Counted from the first letter of the stretch, positions 42,651-51,418 are shown. The stretch is DNA of 64,000 nucleotides from Gemmatimonadota bacterium (GCA_026705925.1 JAPOZT010000023.1:1-64000), one strand, 5' to 3'. The notes: generated from the letters alone by a model not told the origin. Translations and numbers: made by a program.

Positions 42651-43682
42651 TTAAACGTCCCCGGCGGTACGCAGTTCCTCTGCAGGTTTGCGCCCCACGA
42701 AATCGTGAAGTTCGCGCCGGGAAAGGACGGAAGTGGCCGGTTTCTGCACGATGACGGCCGCCGCGTCGTTGGCGAGCACCCCCGCTTCCTCGAGGGGAAG
42801 TCCCAGCGCCGCGCCAATGGCGAGTACCGCCCGTACCGTGTCGCCGCAACCGACCTTGTCCACGGGTTCCACCCGGTGTCCGGGCGCGTGGAAGTATCCG
42901 CCCGGGCCCACACCGCAAAGACCGTGCTCGCCGAGTGTGACCACCGTGTTCCGGCTGCCCAGCGCGTCGTGCAGGCGCCGGCAGTCGCTTTCCAGCCGGT
43001 CCATGGAAAACCCGCCGATGAGTGCGGCGGCCTCGGCGGCGTTCGGCGCGATGATGTCCACGCCGGAGAAGATCGCCCGGTTGCCCGGCTTGAAATCGAC
43101 CACGACCGGAATATCGTGGAGGCGGCATTCGCGGATGATCTGGCTGGCGTTCTCCGCAGTAAAGACGCCCTTGTCGTAGTCGCTCAGGACTACCACGTCG
43201 GTTTCCGGTAATGCGCACAGGACTTCCTTCACCAGCGCGTTCGAGATCTTTTTGCTCACCCGGTTGGTGCACTCGGAATCGCGGCGCAGCAGGTAGTCGT
43301 CGTCCAGGTACAGCCGGACCTTGGTCGTGGTGGGCCGGCCGCCGTCCCGGATCAGACCGTGGCGGATGGATAATCCGTCAGCCAGCTCCCTTATCTTGAA
43401 GTAATGTTCGTCGTCGCCCGTCACGCCCACGAGGGTGGTTCTTACGTCCAGGGACGCTAGGTTGGCGGCCACATTGCCCGCGCCGCCCAGCACCTTGATC
43501 GTCTCCTGCGCCTGGTAGGCCCGCTTTCCCGCCTTCTCCGAATCGATGGGCTTGCTGTCCCGCGTCCGGCAGAACTCGTAGACGTCGAGCATGACGTCGC
43601 CGACTACGAGGGCGCGTAGTTCCGGGAGTCGATCGATGACCTCGAGCGCACTTCCGGGTTTGCTGTCCGGTCCGCGGTTCAT
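42651..43682 (-). CDS. PfkB-family kinase, heptose-7-phosphate kinase (RfaE1/HldE N-domain)-like
   Basis: A 343-residue ribokinase-fold kinase. ALVVGDVMLDVYEFCRTRDSKPIDSEKA (about 24-51), LGGAGNVAANLASLDV (about 65-80), VLSDYDKGVF, IIAPNAAEAAALIG and the catalytic GCGDTVRAVLAIGAALG block are typical of the HldE/RfaE kinase domain. The C-terminal nucleotidyltransferase domain of full HldE is absent. It overlaps the HAD gene by 4 bp. Together a kinase and phosphatase could act on a heptose-like sugar phosphate. Confidence 0.8.
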   Translation of the reverse strand: MNRGPDSKPGSALEVIDRLPELRALVVGDVMLDVYEFCRTRDSKPIDSEKAGKRAYQAQETIKVLGGAGNVAANLASLDVRTTLVGVTGDDEHYFKIRELADGLSIRHGLIRDGGRPTTTKVRLYLDDDYLLRRDSECTNRVSKKISNALVKEVLCALPETDVVVLSDYDKGVFTAENASQIIRECRLHDIPVVVDFKPGNRAIFSGVDIIAPNAAEAAALIGGFSMDRLESDCRRLHDALGSRNTVVTLGEHGLCGVGPGGYFHAPGHRVEPVDKVGCGDTVRAVLAIGAALGLPLEEAGVLANDAAAVIVQKPATSVLSRRELHDFVGRKPAEELRTAGDV

Positions 43683-44560
43683 GGGTTTTCCATTCCGACG
43701 CCCTTCATCGACGCGATGCGTGCGATGAGGCCGGCCTGGTCGAGGATGGCGTAACCGGCACGGCGGGCCAGCGCGTGGTCGTCCGGTCCGATATACCCCC
43801 AGGAAGCCAGCATCAGCTCGAGCAGTGGCTCACCGGCGTTGCCGTGCTCACCGGCGTTACCGGGCTCACCGGTGTTACCGGACCCATCGGCGTTACCGAG
43901 TTCCCCGGCGTTGAAATGGGCGTCGAGTTCCTCCAGGTTGCCGATGGAATCGTCGACGAACCCGTACCGCTCCCGGCCGAACCGCGCCTGGATCGCCTCC
44001 AGGTTCTCGATCTTGTTGGTCCCGTGATCGCCCGCGTATACGTTCTCCGGTAGAACGGCCAGCCCGAAGTGGTGACACAGGGTCACGGTGGCCTCCCGGT
44101 TCTTGTTGGTCAGGATCACGATCCCTTCGGCGTCCACCCCCTTCAATTCGTCCCAGACCGGCTGGTAGACCGTGTTGAGCGACGGCCACTGCACGGGATC
44201 GTGGGCGACAAAACGCTTCCGGGCCGCGAAGAACCGGACCGTGCGCGCCTTCAAGGGAACGTCCGACGATTCGCGGATCGCCCGGTACTCCGCCGGATCC
44301 AGCCGGTGGTTACCGGGCAGGCCGGCGTATTCCACGCACCAGGCCATCAGGTTGATCGCGTCGCCGGCCGGCTGGACGTGGTACCGGTTGGTCACGAAGA
44401 GCGCCGCCGCGTTGCCGGGCAGATCGTCCGGAGAAGTGGCCAGTCCGCCGGTGACCGCATTGTAGGCCGTGATCGACATCTCCACGACGGAGTTCAGCAG
44501 GACCCCGTCGAAGTCGAAGATGAGCATGGATTCGTTATTGGGGGCCTGTAGACGCGTCAC
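43679..44560 (-). CDS. HAD-superfamily hydrolase with tandem-repeat insertion
   Basis: A 293-residue HAD phosphatase. Motif I DFDGVLLNS (about residues 15-23, nucleophile Asp), motif II ILTNKN, motif III Lys in the EN...K segment and motif IV FVDDSIGN are present. A low-complexity insertion of GNAGEx hexapeptides (about residues 216-244) lies next to motif IV and is unusual. It overlaps both neighbours by 4 bp, forming an SMP-30/HAD/kinase operon. The substrate is unknown; a sugar phosphate is likely. Confidence 0.8.
   Translation of the reverse strand: MTRLQAPNNESMLIFDFDGVLLNSVVEMSITAYNAVTGGLATSPDDLPGNAAALFVTNRYHVQPAGDAINLMAWCVEYAGLPGNHRLDPAEYRAIRESSDVPLKARTVRFFAARKRFVAHDPVQWPSLNTVYQPVWDELKGVDAEGIVILTNKNREATVTLCHHFGLAVLPENVYAGDHGTNKIENLEAIQARFGRERYGFVDDSIGNLEELDAHFNAGELGNADGSGNTGEPGNAGEHGNAGEPLLELMLASWGYIGPDDHALARRAGYAILDQAGLIARIASMKGVGMENP
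43832..43915. repeat. 18-bp tandem repeat inside the HAD gene
   Basis: Four to five diverged 18-bp units encode GNAGEP-like hexapeptides in frame. The flanking coding sequence is conserved HAD, so the repeat looks like a recent expansion at a loop. Confidence 0.8.
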
Positions 44561-45525
44561 GGTTGCTGCACCCCCTGGGCTTCGACGTAGAGGGCGTACA
44601 GGGACTGGCTAGCGGCCATGAACAGGCGGTTCTTCTTCACCCCGCCGAAACACAGATTGGCGCAGGGCTCGGGCAGATGGATCATGCCCAGTCGCTCGCC
44701 TTCCGGGGAGAAGCAGATCACGCCGTTCGTGTCCGGTCCGCCCCAGCCGGAGGCGGCCCACAGGTTGCCGTCCACGTCGGTCCGGATGCCGTCGGAGGAG
44801 GCCGGTTTCATGTCGGTGAATACGCGGGAATTCGTGACGAGGGTACCGTCAATATCCAGCACCCGGATATGGGCGGGACCATCGGGGTCGTGGGAAGCGC
44901 CTGTGTCTACAACGTATAGACGTGATTCGTCGGGCGAAAAGCAGAGCCCGTTGGGACGCATGAAGTCGTCGGCGATGACGGTCGCGCCGCCCGTGACCGG
45001 GTCCAGTCGATACACCCGGGTGGGCTGTTCGAATTCGGCCCTGTGCCCTTCGTAGTTCATCAGGATGCCGTATCCGGGGTCGGTGAACCAGACCGAGCCG
45101 TCGGAATGGACCACCACGTCGTTCGGCGCGTTGAGCGGCTTGCCGTCGAACCGGTCGATCAGCACGGTGATCGTTCCGTCGTGTTCCGTGCGCGTCACCC
45201 GCCGGGTGTCGTGCTCGCAGGAGACCAGCCGCCCCTCGCGGTCCCGCGTGTTGCCGTTGGTGTTATTGGACGGTTTGCGAAAAACGGTCACCGCACCGGT
45301 CTCTTCGTCCCAGCGCAGCATACGGTTGTTAGGGATGTCGCTCCATACCAGGCATCGGGCGTCGCCGATCCATACGGGGCCTTCCGACCACCGCGTCCCG
45401 GTGAACAGCCGCTCGATCCCGGCCGTGTGCAGCACGTAGGGCTTGAAACGGTCGTCGATGATCTCCACATTGGGGTCGGGATAACTCACGAGACCCCGTT
45501 CCCAGTCCCTGCCATGGTCGTTCAT
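44557..45525 (-). CDS. SMP-30/gluconolactonase/LRE-family beta-propeller
   Basis: About 322 residues from ATG 45525 (MNDHGRDWE); longer readings begin with Arg-rich repeat-derived sequence. TRWSEGPVWIGDARCLVWSDIPNNRMLRWDE (metal Glu in EGPVW), NTNGNTRDREGRLVSCEH, APNDVVVHSDGSVWFTDPGYG (Asn and Asp) and PNGLCFSPDE are the blade signatures of this calcium-dependent lactonase family. It opens sugar or other lactones. It is first in an operon with HAD and heptose-kinase-like genes. Confidence 0.87.
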   Translation of the reverse strand: MNDHGRDWERGLVSYPDPNVEIIDDRFKPYVLHTAGIERLFTGTRWSEGPVWIGDARCLVWSDIPNNRMLRWDEETGAVTVFRKPSNNTNGNTRDREGRLVSCEHDTRRVTRTEHDGTITVLIDRFDGKPLNAPNDVVVHSDGSVWFTDPGYGILMNYEGHRAEFEQPTRVYRLDPVTGGATVIADDFMRPNGLCFSPDESRLYVVDTGASHDPDGPAHIRVLDIDGTLVTNSRVFTDMKPASSDGIRTDVDGNLWAASGWGGPDTNGVICFSPEGERLGMIHLPEPCANLCFGGVKKNRLFMAASQSLYALYVEAQGVQQP

Positions 45526-45601
45526 ACCCGCTCCGTGTTGAGGGCCTGACGTATCCATCCGATCGGTATCAAACCAACGGCACAAGATATGTCTCAGGCG
45601 G

Positions 45602-45669
45602 CCCGCGGACAAGCGAGAAATGGGCGGGCGTCTACGTCGCAGGCGTCCCGCGGACAAGCGAGAAATGGG
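45602..45669. repeat. 23-bp direct repeat, 45-bp period, between SMP-30 and queE genes
   Basis: Identical 23-mers lie at 45602-45624 and 45647-45669. The second abuts the end of queE at 45676. Forty-five bp is three 15-bp units. Confidence 0.88.
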
Positions 45670-45675
45670 ATGGCG

Positions 45676-46362
45676 TCAGGTCCCGCGGGTGTCCCCGTAG
45701 AGGTCGATATGTACCCGCGGGCAGTATCGGAAGCCGCGGGATTTGCAAGCCTCGGCGACCCACACCCCGCGACTGCTCAACTCCCCGGCCGTCCGCCCCT
45801 GGGGCATGAGGAGCACCCGGTTGCGGTCCACGTCGTCCAGGTCCGCGACGAGCGATTCGACTTCATCCAGGTCTTCCTGGCGGTCGACCACGAACTTCAA
45901 CTGGTAGGAGTAGGCCGCCATGAACCGGTCGAGGACGGGCAGGTTGATCCGCAGTTTCTCGTGGTTCGGGGCGAATTTGCCGTCTTCCTCATTCCAGGGC
46001 GTGGAATTGGACAATTTGGGGCTGAGTGAGACCAGGTCGCAACGCAGGTCGGCGTACACGGTGCCCGCGGTCTCGATGGTCACGTGATATCCCGCGTCGC
46101 CGAGTATACTGGTCAGTTCGGGCAGATCCTTCATGAGGAGCGGTTCGCCGCCCGTGATCACCACGTGACGGGAGGGAAAACCGGCGATGTCCGCCATGAT
46201 TTCATCCACGGGCCGCTCCTCGCCTTCGGGCGACCAAGACGTGTAGGGGGTGTCGCACCAGCGGCACCGCAGGTTGCATCCCGAGGTGCGGATGAAGACG
46301 GAGGGGACGCCGGTCAACAGGCCCTCGCCCTGGATGGAATGAAAGATCTCGGAAATGAACAT
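45676..46362 (-). CDS. queE: 7-carboxy-7-deazaguanine synthase
   Basis: About 228 residues from ATG 46362 (MFISEIF). The radical-SAM site is C29, C33 and C36 (CNLRCRWCDT); SIQGEG precedes it and ITGGEPLL holds the SAM-binding GGE motif. TIETAGTVY and LSPKLSN are QueE signatures. It converts 6-carboxytetrahydropterin to CDG, a step of queuosine/preQ0 synthesis. Other pathway genes are not in the window. The gene is divergent from the GNAT gene. Confidence 0.9.
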   Translation of the reverse strand: MFISEIFHSIQGEGLLTGVPSVFIRTSGCNLRCRWCDTPYTSWSPEGEERPVDEIMADIAGFPSRHVVITGGEPLLMKDLPELTSILGDAGYHVTIETAGTVYADLRCDLVSLSPKLSNSTPWNEEDGKFAPNHEKLRINLPVLDRFMAAYSYQLKFVVDRQEDLDEVESLVADLDDVDRNRVLLMPQGRTAGELSSRGVWVAEACKSRGFRYCPRVHIDLYGDTRGT

Positions 46363-46409
46363 GGTCTGTACGCCGCGTCTGTATGTCGCCCGTGTACGCC
46401 GCCTCGTGC

Positions 46410-46438
46410 TTGACACCTCATTCTATCGGAAATATATA
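46410..46438 (+). promoter_or_regulatory. Sigma-70-type promoter of the GNAT gene
   Basis: Perfect TTGACA at 46410-46415, a 17-bp spacer, then TATATA at 46433-46438. The ATG of the acetyltransferase follows 50 bp downstream. Confidence 0.6.
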
Positions 46439-46487
46439 GAGCGTGGACCGGTTTTCAAAGCATCGTAACAACGACAGGAGTCAGTAG

Positions 46488-47654
46488 ATGGAAGGCCCGA
46501 GGGGACTGAAGGCGCAGGAGTTCGATTCGCTCTGCACCCTGGTCAATACCGTTTTCCGCGGCGATGGCGTGGGTCGCATGGAGGAGCAGTATCCGCTGCT
46601 CTTTGCGCCGGAGAACTTCGATCAGCTCTTCGTTATGGTCGACGAGGGTGTCGTGGTCTCCCACGTGGGCGCGTTGACGCGGGACATCTCCGTGCTCGGA
46701 TGCCGGATGTCCACCATGAGCATCGGCGCGGTGGCGACTTATGAATCGTACCGGGGACAGGGACTGGCGACGCGGTTGATGGAAGCGGCGGTCCGCAAGG
46801 CCGTCGAACAGGACGCCGTGCTCATGCCCATATCGGGCGGAAGGGGACTGTATACCCGACTTGGCGCGAAGCGTATCGGCCAGTACGCCCTATTCTCCGT
46901 CCCCAGGGACACGCTGCCCGCCGGTGAGGACACAGCCGCCGGTGATCGCGTGACCGCGGGCGACACGGACATCCAACAGGCGGGCCCCGAGGACCTGCAC
47001 GAAATGACGCGGCTGTACGCGGAGGAGCCCAGCCGATACGTGCGATCGACGGCCGATCTGCGGATGGCGGTCGACGCCGCATGGATCTGCGACCGAGACG
47101 GGGAGACGGTGGTGATTCGCGAGGAAGGCCGTCCGGTGGCCTATACGGGCATCCAGAAACGCCGGCCCGACCGGGAAGACGAAGCCCGCAGGGCCAGGCT
47201 GGCCGAGGTCGCGGGCTCGCGGTCCGCACTGTTGCGCGCGCTCCCTTGCCTGTATGACCGTTATGGTGTGGATTACCTCGAAATCGTGACTACGGCGTCA
47301 GACATCGAACTGGCCTCCCTGCTACGGCCCCACGGCGTGACCGCGGCGCCCCAGGGGTTCACGGGCACGGTACTCGTCCTCCAACCTGAACGGCTGCTGC
47401 AGGTATTCGAAGACTATGTATCGGATGTGCTGGGTCGGGGTACGCTGGCGTGGGATGTTTCCGGGACGTCGGTATCGTTCCAGAGCGACGGCCAGGCGCA
47501 TCCGATCGCGACGGGCGATTTGGGCGCCCTCGTTTTCGGCGTGGTGCCGCCCGATCCGGACCCCCTCAAGACCGTGCCTCCCGGACCGATCCGGACCGCG
47601 CTGGAGCGTGTATTCCCGCTCCAGCTACCATGGTACGGATTCAATTTCGTCTGA
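46488..47654 (+). CDS. GNAT-family N-acetyltransferase, two-domain (Eis-like)
   Basis: A 388-residue protein. The N-terminal GNAT domain has the acetyl-CoA loop RGQGLATRLM (about 89-98), preceded by IGAVATYESY. A second, GNAT-like middle region begins near DLHEMTRLYAEEPS, and the C-terminal EDYVSDVLGRG...VSFQSDGQ part looks like the SCP2-type fold of Eis proteins. Such enzymes acetylate amines of small molecules or proteins. The linker TLPAGEDTAAGDRVTAGD (about 141-160) is a diverged 18-bp repeat. AGGAG lies 7 bp before the ATG. Confidence 0.8.
   Translation: MEGPRGLKAQEFDSLCTLVNTVFRGDGVGRMEEQYPLLFAPENFDQLFVMVDEGVVVSHVGALTRDISVLGCRMSTMSIGAVATYESYRGQGLATRLMEAAVRKAVEQDAVLMPISGGRGLYTRLGAKRIGQYALFSVPRDTLPAGEDTAAGDRVTAGDTDIQQAGPEDLHEMTRLYAEEPSRYVRSTADLRMAVDAAWICDRDGETVVIREEGRPVAYTGIQKRRPDREDEARRARLAEVAGSRSALLRALPCLYDRYGVDYLEIVTTASDIELASLLRPHGVTAAPQGFTGTVLVLQPERLLQVFEDYVSDVLGRGTLAWDVSGTSVSFQSDGQAHPIATGDLGALVFGVVPPDPDPLKTVPPGPIRTALERVFPLQLPWYGFNFV
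46914..46973. repeat. Diverged 18-bp in-frame repeat in the GNAT gene
   Basis: GCCGGTGA-type units recur at about 18-bp spacing and encode PAGEDT/AAGDRV/TAGDTD, a linker between domains. Confidence 0.6.
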
Positions 47655-47732
47655 CGGGCCGCCTCGGGTGGTGCGCGACCATCACCGGACCGCAGATTCC
47701 TAGCCGCCTCTCACCGCCAGCCCGGGGACCCA

Positions 47733-49616
47733 TCACTCCAGCAGCTTCATCTTCAGGTGTGAAGGCGCGCTCCGCGAGAAGTACACCCGGTGCGTGGCCG
47801 CCTGGTAGTCTTCTTCCTTTGCGTCGTAGATACTCGGCACCCAGGTCTGGGGATTGCGGTCCACCATGGGGAACCACGTGCTCTGCACCTGCACCATCAT
47901 GCGGTGCCCCGCCTTGAAGGTGTGGGCGACGTCCTGCATGTCGAATTCGATTCGCGTGACGCTGCCCGGCCTCATGGGCTCGGGATGGGTGAAACTGTTC
48001 CGGTACCGGCCCCGCATGACCTCGCCCCGCACCATGAGCTGGAACCCGCCCATCTTGACATTCATGGGGTTCTCGCCCACATAGCGCGCCGTATCAGGAT
48101 ACACGTCGATCAGCTTGACGATGAAATCGGCGTCCTCCCCCGTCGTGGTCACGTACAGGTTGGCGAACAGATCGCCCGCCACGGTGACGTCCTCCTCCAG
48201 CACATCGGACTCGAAGACCAGCACGTCGGTCCTTGTTGCCGCGAACCGCTGGTCCTGGATGAGGTACCGGTCGTCCCGGTTGATGACGACCTGGGAGGTG
48301 TGGGGCACGGGTTTCGCGGGATCGCTGACGTATTCGGCGTAGTCGCCCGCGCCTGTCGGCCGGTCGAAGGACAGGCCGCCGCCGGGCGCCAGATAGAGGT
48401 TCGCTTCGCGCGCTTCCCTGGGCGGCCAGCGGTCGAAGGCGTGCCACTTGTTCGAACCCGTGACGAAGATGCTGGCCTCAGGCAACTGCGGGTCGGGACC
48501 GTCCTTCAGGTAGTGGTTGAATAAGGGCAGTTCGATGGCTTCGCGGTAATGCGCCGCCGTGGGCTGCTCGAAATAGATGTCCTGGTATCGCAGGCCGCTG
48601 CCCCGCGCCCACCCACCGTGCCACCACGGTCCCATGACGAGGTGGTTCACGATGCCCGGGTTGTTGTCCTCCACGGCGGCGTACGTCTTCAGCGGGCCGT
48701 ACAGGTCCTGGGCGTCGAAGAACCCGCCCACCACGAGCACCGCCGGCTTCACGTCTTTCAGGTGGGGCAGCGGCGTGCGGGCCTGCCAGAACTCGTCGTA
48801 GTCCGGATGCTCCATCATGGCGTTCCAGATCTTGTTCTCCCCGTGCAGGTATTTCTCGTTGATGTTCGACAGGGGCCCGAGATCCAGGTACCATTGGTAG
48901 CCGTCCGGTGTGCCGTAATCCCGGAACCCTGTGGCCCGCCGGGTCGTGGGCGCGGGACGCGGCTGGCCGTAGAAGGACAGGAAACTGAAACTCGCCTGCA
49001 GCTGGAACGCGCCGTTGTGGTGGCGGTCGTCGCCGATCCACCAGTCGGTCACCGGCGCCTGGGGCGAAACGATCTTCACGGCGGGATGGGCGTCGATCAG
49101 GGCGTGGGTGGCGTAGAAGCCCGGCGCCGAGATGCCCCATACCCCCACTCGGCCGTTGTGATTGGGCACGTTTTCAAGCAGCCAGGAGACCGTATCGTTG
49201 GTATCGGTGCTCTCGTCGATGTCGGCGTCCGACGCCTTGTCCGGGTTATGAGGGCGCACGGCCTCGAATTCCCCCTCCGACATCATGCGGCCGCGTACGT
49301 CCTGGTAGACGATGATGTACCCGTCGCGGGCGAACAGCATAGACGGGCCGATCCGCGTCCTGTACGCCGCCCCGTAGGGCGCCACGCTGTAGGGCGTGCG
49401 CTGCAGCAGGATGGGATAGGTCCGTGCATCGTCCTTCGGCACGTAGATGGAAGTGAACAGCCTCGCCCCGTCGCGCATAGGCACGTAGCGCTCCATCTTG
49501 TCATAGTGCTCCACGATGTACCGCGCGTCGGCGTTGGACTGGCCGAGGACCGTTGCGGGCAGAAGGAGAAGGATCAGCATCCCGAAGAGTAAGACGGGAC
49601 AGGGTACGGTTTTCAT
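47733..49616 (-). CDS. CocE/NonD-family (X-Pro dipeptidyl-peptidase S15-like) hydrolase, exported
   Basis: A 627-residue protein with a signal peptide (VLLFGMLILLLLPATVLG, about 8-25). The alpha/beta-hydrolase domain begins VPMRDGARLFTSIYVPKD. The nucleophile is S163 in GVWGISAPGFY, the Asp is in VVGGFFDAQD and the His in MGPWWHGGW. The C-terminal jelly-roll (FTHPEPMRPGSVTRIEFDMQDVAHTFKAGHRMMVQV) is the S15 C-domain. It hydrolyses esters or acyl-peptides, probably periplasmic or secreted. Monocistronic. Confidence 0.9.
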   Translation of the reverse strand: MKTVPCPVLLFGMLILLLLPATVLGQSNADARYIVEHYDKMERYVPMRDGARLFTSIYVPKDDARTYPILLQRTPYSVAPYGAAYRTRIGPSMLFARDGYIIVYQDVRGRMMSEGEFEAVRPHNPDKASDADIDESTDTNDTVSWLLENVPNHNGRVGVWGISAPGFYATHALIDAHPAVKIVSPQAPVTDWWIGDDRHHNGAFQLQASFSFLSFYGQPRPAPTTRRATGFRDYGTPDGYQWYLDLGPLSNINEKYLHGENKIWNAMMEHPDYDEFWQARTPLPHLKDVKPAVLVVGGFFDAQDLYGPLKTYAAVEDNNPGIVNHLVMGPWWHGGWARGSGLRYQDIYFEQPTAAHYREAIELPLFNHYLKDGPDPQLPEASIFVTGSNKWHAFDRWPPREAREANLYLAPGGGLSFDRPTGAGDYAEYVSDPAKPVPHTSQVVINRDDRYLIQDQRFAATRTDVLVFESDVLEEDVTVAGDLFANLYVTTTGEDADFIVKLIDVYPDTARYVGENPMNVKMGGFQLMVRGEVMRGRYRNSFTHPEPMRPGSVTRIEFDMQDVAHTFKAGHRMMVQVQSTWFPMVDRNPQTWVPSIYDAKEEDYQAATHRVYFSRSAPSHLKMKLLE

Positions 49617-49638
49617 GAGGAAAACTCCTGTGGAAATA

Positions 49639-50085
49639 TCAAGGACGGCCCTTGTCCGTCAGCCGCTCGTAGGCGTCCACGACCTCGATGAAGGCGTCAT
49701 GATCGCCGCCATGGTCCGGGTGGTGGACCAGGGCCAGTTCCCGGTACCGCCGCTTGATGTCCTGGAAAGTCGCGTAGGGCGGTAAGCCGAGGAGGGAGAG
49801 CAAGCCCGGATCGTAGGCGTCGGCCATGGACAGGCCGTGTTCCTTGAAATACTGGAAGTAAACGCGGTAGAAGAAGCCCTCGTAGACCTTCTTGATCTCC
49901 TCGTGGTCCATACTCGCCAGCCGGTTCAGCGTATAGGCGACCTGGTCATCGTCCGCGGACCGCGTGGAGAAGAAGGCATCCCAGACCAGCGACTGGTGTT
50001 CCTCCCGCGGGCGGTTCCTGAACCGGATGCGGCACTCGGTCTGCTTGAGCTGACGCAGTTTGCGTTTCAGCTGGGGAATGGTCAT
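49639..50085 (-). CDS. J-domain protein
   Basis: About 148 residues from ATG 50085. A basic N-terminal helical region (LKRKLRQLKQTECRIRFRNR) is followed by a central helical part. The C-terminal J-domain (LGLPPYATFQDIKRRYRELALVHHPDHGGDHDAFIEVVDAYERL, about 103-145) has the HPD triad that stimulates DnaK. Having the J-domain at the C-terminus is unusual; it may tether a client-binding N-terminus. It sits upstream of the CocE-type gene on the same strand, 22 bp away. Confidence 0.82.
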   Translation of the reverse strand: MTIPQLKRKLRQLKQTECRIRFRNRPREEHQSLVWDAFFSTRSADDDQVAYTLNRLASMDHEEIKKVYEGFFYRVYFQYFKEHGLSMADAYDPGLLSLLGLPPYATFQDIKRRYRELALVHHPDHGGDHDAFIEVVDAYERLTDKGRP

Positions 50086-50212
50086 GGCGTGGTCCGGTGA
50101 TGGACAGGTTGTTTCCAGCCGACAAAGGCGACCAATCAAACTACTTTTGCTCCAGACGTTCGTTCTTTCGGGTTCTATTCACTTTAACACGGATTAACAC
50201 GGAAACTATACC

Positions 50213-50686
50213 ATATCTGATAAGCTGACATACAAAGCCTTCGCGCTTGTACTTAGGCCGGATGATTCGGGGTACCGACTTCTCGCTCTTTCGGGCTATG
50301 CCCCGAGTCTTGTAAATCCGCCTCCTCTGCGATTACCAGGCGGAAACCTCAATTCAGGTGAAACACCTGAAAAAGCCATGTATCGCGAGCTTTATGAAGA
50401 ATCAGGCCTAGAACGACTGAAACTACTTCGCAAACTAGGCGTACACCTTTACTACAAAGAGTTCATTCGGTCACATGTCGAAAGACATGACTTTCTACTT
50501 CTTGCTCCGAACCATACCCCAGATCAATGGTCTCACAGGGTCACAGGCGGGGATGGAGACACCGATTGTATCTTCACATACCGGTGGTTACATGCAGACG
50601 AATTCGACCTTCTTGCTGATGAACTCACCACTTTTGTCACACCGGAACACATACCCGAACTGTTCAGCGGCAAGACTCCTGGGTAA
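50213..50686 (+). CDS. NUDIX hydrolase (possible AUA start or 5'-damaged gene)
   Basis: About 157 residues. The NUDIX box GGNLNSGE...REL-YEESGL fits G-x5-E-x7-REUxEExGU exactly (about residues 42-65). The first ATG (50378) lies inside that box, so a genuine start must be further upstream. The frame is open back to 50198, and ATA at 50213 follows GGAAA by 7 bp and begins ISDKLTYKAFALVL, as expected for such proteins. No ATG, GTG or TTG is available there. Either a rare AUA start or a mutated ATG is implied. Base composition is AT-richer than neighbours. Pyrophosphate hydrolysis of a nucleotide derivative is expected if expressed. Confidence 0.6.
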   Translation: MSDKLTYKAFALVLRPDDSGYRLLALSGYAPSLVNPPPLRLPGGNLNSGETPEKAMYRELYEESGLERLKLLRKLGVHLYYKEFIRSHVERHDFLLLAPNHTPDQWSHRVTGGDGDTDCIFTYRWLHADEFDLLADELTTFVTPEHIPELFSGKTPG

Positions 50687-50722
50687 TTTCATAAGTAAAG
50701 GGCAGCCGTTAAGGACATCGGG

Positions 50723-51394
50723 CTAATTCAACATGGACGGCAGGCTTTCCATCGACTCCGCCCGGTGCAGGGGATGGTCCCAGGGCCAGCCCACTTCCTG
50801 CCGCAGGTACCAGGCCGCCTGGATCGCCGTCATGCCGGTGGCTGCGGCGCCACGCAGTTCGTCAAAGCCACCATCCCCGACGAAAAACGCATCGGACGGC
50901 CGGACACCCATGCGCGCGCAGGCGAGATCGTAGATCTTCCTGTCCGGCTTCATCAATCCGACTTCACAGGAAAAAACGACTTCGTCCACGTGATCCCGAA
51001 GCGGACAGGTGTTCCATGCCAGCGCTTCCCAGGGCATGGCGTTGCTGATGATTCCGATGTCGAGCCCCAGGGCCCTGACTTCGCCCAGCATCTCCACCAC
51101 TCCGGGATCCACTTCGGATATGACCCGGCTCTTCCACAGTTCGTATTCCCGGGCGATTTCTCCGAGTTCCCGGTCCGAGACCGGTGAGCCGACTGCATCC
51201 CGCATGTGCAGGAACTTGGCGAGGCAGTTCGAAAACCCGCCGGTCATCACACGCTCGCCGAAATCCTCCCACCACTGCACCACCCGTTCCCGCGTGGTAC
51301 GCAGCTTCACGTAGTTTGGGGATCTCGACTGGAAAGCGCTTTTTGTCTTCTCGGTGATCAGCGTTTCGAATAAATCGAAGAAAACGACTTTCAT
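50723..51394 (-). CDS. HAD-superfamily hydrolase (haloacid dehalogenase/phosphatase-like)
   Basis: A 223-residue HAD protein. Motif I is FFDLFETLI (nucleophile Asp near 6), motif II IISNAM, motif III KPDRKIY (Lys) and motif IV FVGDGGFDELRGA. A helical cap lies at about 20-90. The second Asp of the usual DxD is Phe-Glu here, as in dehalogenase-like or some phosphatase branches. GAGG precedes the ATG. It lies downstream of guaB on the same strand, 24 bp away, and may be co-transcribed. Confidence 0.83.
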   Translation of the reverse strand: MKVVFFDLFETLITEKTKSAFQSRSPNYVKLRTTRERVVQWWEDFGERVMTGGFSNCLAKFLHMRDAVGSPVSDRELGEIAREYELWKSRVISEVDPGVVEMLGEVRALGLDIGIISNAMPWEALAWNTCPLRDHVDEVVFSCEVGLMKPDRKIYDLACARMGVRPSDAFFVGDGGFDELRGAAATGMTAIQAAWYLRQEVGWPWDHPLHRAESMESLPSMLN

Positions 51395-51418
51395 CGCGCC
51401 TCGTTTTCAGGTGATCTA

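Noticed and set aside
42651-43682. Calling the kinase full hldE
   Set aside because: The protein ends after the ribokinase-like domain; the cytidylyltransferase-like half is missing.
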